The translations under genes were made by a program, and so were the position numbers. A stretch of DNA of 13,473 bases from NCBI GenBank assembly GCA_947458305.1, contig CANGZO010000035.1, forward strand, positions 1-13,473. The letters are read 5' to 3'. Every line of letters starts with the position of its first letter. The stretch's first letter is position 1. The notes under the pieces were generated by a model. The model was not told the origin of the DNA, made no database searches, and worked only from the letters and a program-made list of their open reading frames with translations. Below are positions 12,897 through 13,473 of this stretch, piece by piece. Source of the stretch: Comamonadaceae bacterium (GTDB lineage Bacteria > Pseudomonadota > Gammaproteobacteria > Burkholderiales > Burkholderiaceae_C).

Positions 12897-13473
12897 GCGG
12901 CGGCTTTCTCGGCGCTGGCACGCAGGCCTTCAGGGCTGAATTCCATGTTGCTCGGTACTTTGACCGTGGGTTTGGGGCGCGGTGGGTTCATCGGCGATGC
13001 GGCTTCCAGGCTGAAGACGTAGGCAATGACCTGCGCTACAGCGTGGTAAAGGTCTTCAGGCACTTGTTGTTCGACTTCTGTGGTGAAGTAGATGGCCCGA
13101 GCCAAGGGTGCTGCTTCAAAAATATGGACACCATGCGCTGTGGCCTCGGCGCGGATCAATGCGGCCATGTGGTCTGAACCTTTGGCCACCATGATGGGGG
13201 CGCCTTCGCCAGTGGGGTCGTATTCCAGAGCCACGGCGAAGTGTTCGGGGTTGGTGATCACCACGTCGGCATCTTTGACGCGTTCCATCATGCGGGCATT
13301 GGACATTTCGCGCTGCCTGCGGCGAATTTGCGCCTTGATTTCGGGACTGCCTTCCATTTGCTTGAATTCGTCCTTGATCTCTTGCATGGACATCTTCATG
13401 CGCTTGGTGAAGGCGTATTTTTGATAAGGCACATCGATCATGGCGATCACCGCCAGGCTCAAGGCCACCCACA
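12893..13473 (-). CDS. flhB: Flagellar export switch protein FlhB (5' part outside window)
   Basis: The C-terminal 193 or so residues of FlhB, the inner-membrane gate and substrate-specificity switch of the flagellar type III export apparatus. The window begins inside the last transmembrane region (ALSLAVIAMIDVPYQ). Next come the conserved linker KYAFTKRMKMSMQEIKDEFKQMEGSPEIK and RRRQREMSNARMM, then the autocleavage site as NPEH (13241-13252) in ADVVITNPEHFAVALEY. The cleaved domain then runs through APIMVAKGSDHMAALIRAEA, GVHIFEAAPLARAIY and VPEDLYHAVAQVIAYVF. A tail of about 40 residues follows. The common motif is NPTH; Thr is Glu here, while the scissile Asn-Pro is kept. It is the first gene (in the window) of a - strand operon; the next gene starts in its stop codon. 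A second, C-terminal-only FlhB paralogue lies at 882-1163. Confidence 0.97.
   Translation of the reverse strand, partial: WVALSLAVIAMIDVPYQKYAFTKRMKMSMQEIKDEFKQMEGSPEIKAQIRRRQREMSNARMMERVKDADVVITNPEHFAVALEYDPTGEGAPIMVAKGSDHMAALIRAEATAHGVHIFEAAPLARAIYFTTEVEQQVPEDLYHAVAQVIAYVFSLEAASPMNPPRPKPTVKVPSNMEFSPEGLRASAEKAAA

Noticed and set aside
1..13473. CRISPR array, tRNA, rRNA, insertion sequence or phage attachment site
   Set aside because: No spaced direct repeats, no cloverleaf-like or rRNA-like stretch, no transposase or integrase reading frame and no terminal inverted repeats were seen.

Overview
This window is a flagellar accessory locus from a Gram-negative proteobacterium. It most likely comes from Burkholderiales, with Comamonadaceae as the best guess. 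That placement is inferred from fairly GC-rich coding sequence, a polar-type flagellar parts list (FlgP and FlgT homologues, a FleQ/FlrA-like sigma-54 activator) and the style of MotA, MotB and FlhB. No rRNA, tRNA, CRISPR array, insertion sequence or phage gene was seen.

Left part, 1-4669. flgM and flgN lie on the + strand and end at a clear intrinsic terminator. Facing them on the - strand is a gene series read from right to left: flgP (LPP20-type lipoprotein), flgT (secreted, FlgT-like), a small secreted protein with a FimV/LysM-like domain, fliK, and a stand-alone FlhB C-terminal-domain protein. The last two are coupled by an ATGA overlap. The first three look like an outer-membrane or periplasmic flagellar ring module; the last two are the substrate-switch module of the export apparatus.

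Middle, 4670-8943. A divergent AT-rich region of about 325 bp carries a sigma-54-like -24/-12 element. It precedes a + strand sigma-54 activator with no receiver domain, which has a GTFTGA loop in place of the usual GAFTGA. Convergent to it are a small membrane-anchored protein of unknown function and the motor operon: a 60-residue membrane protein, then motA and motB. A sigma-28-like promoter precedes the 60-residue gene.

Right part, 8944-13473. A + strand pair encodes a FemAB-like GNAT transferase and a surface-adhesin-E-like exported protein. Convergent to it is a - strand operon that begins with the end of flhB (its 5' part lies outside the window). It continues through three genes I cannot assign to a known family function: a membrane protein with a P-loop-NTPase-like domain lacking a Walker A motif, a very basic Lys/Pro/Ala-rich protein, and a single-pass coiled-coil membrane protein. 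All three junctions are 4-base ATGA overlaps, so these proteins are very probably made together with FlhB. This flhB-coupled trio is the best candidate here for an undescribed system.

Working model (inference): the activator drives early or middle flagellar genes, FlgM/FlgN handle late-gene timing and filament-junction chaperoning, FliK and the two FlhB-type proteins set the export switch, FlgP/FlgT and the LysM-like protein build an extra ring, and MotAB with the 60-residue protein form the stator module.
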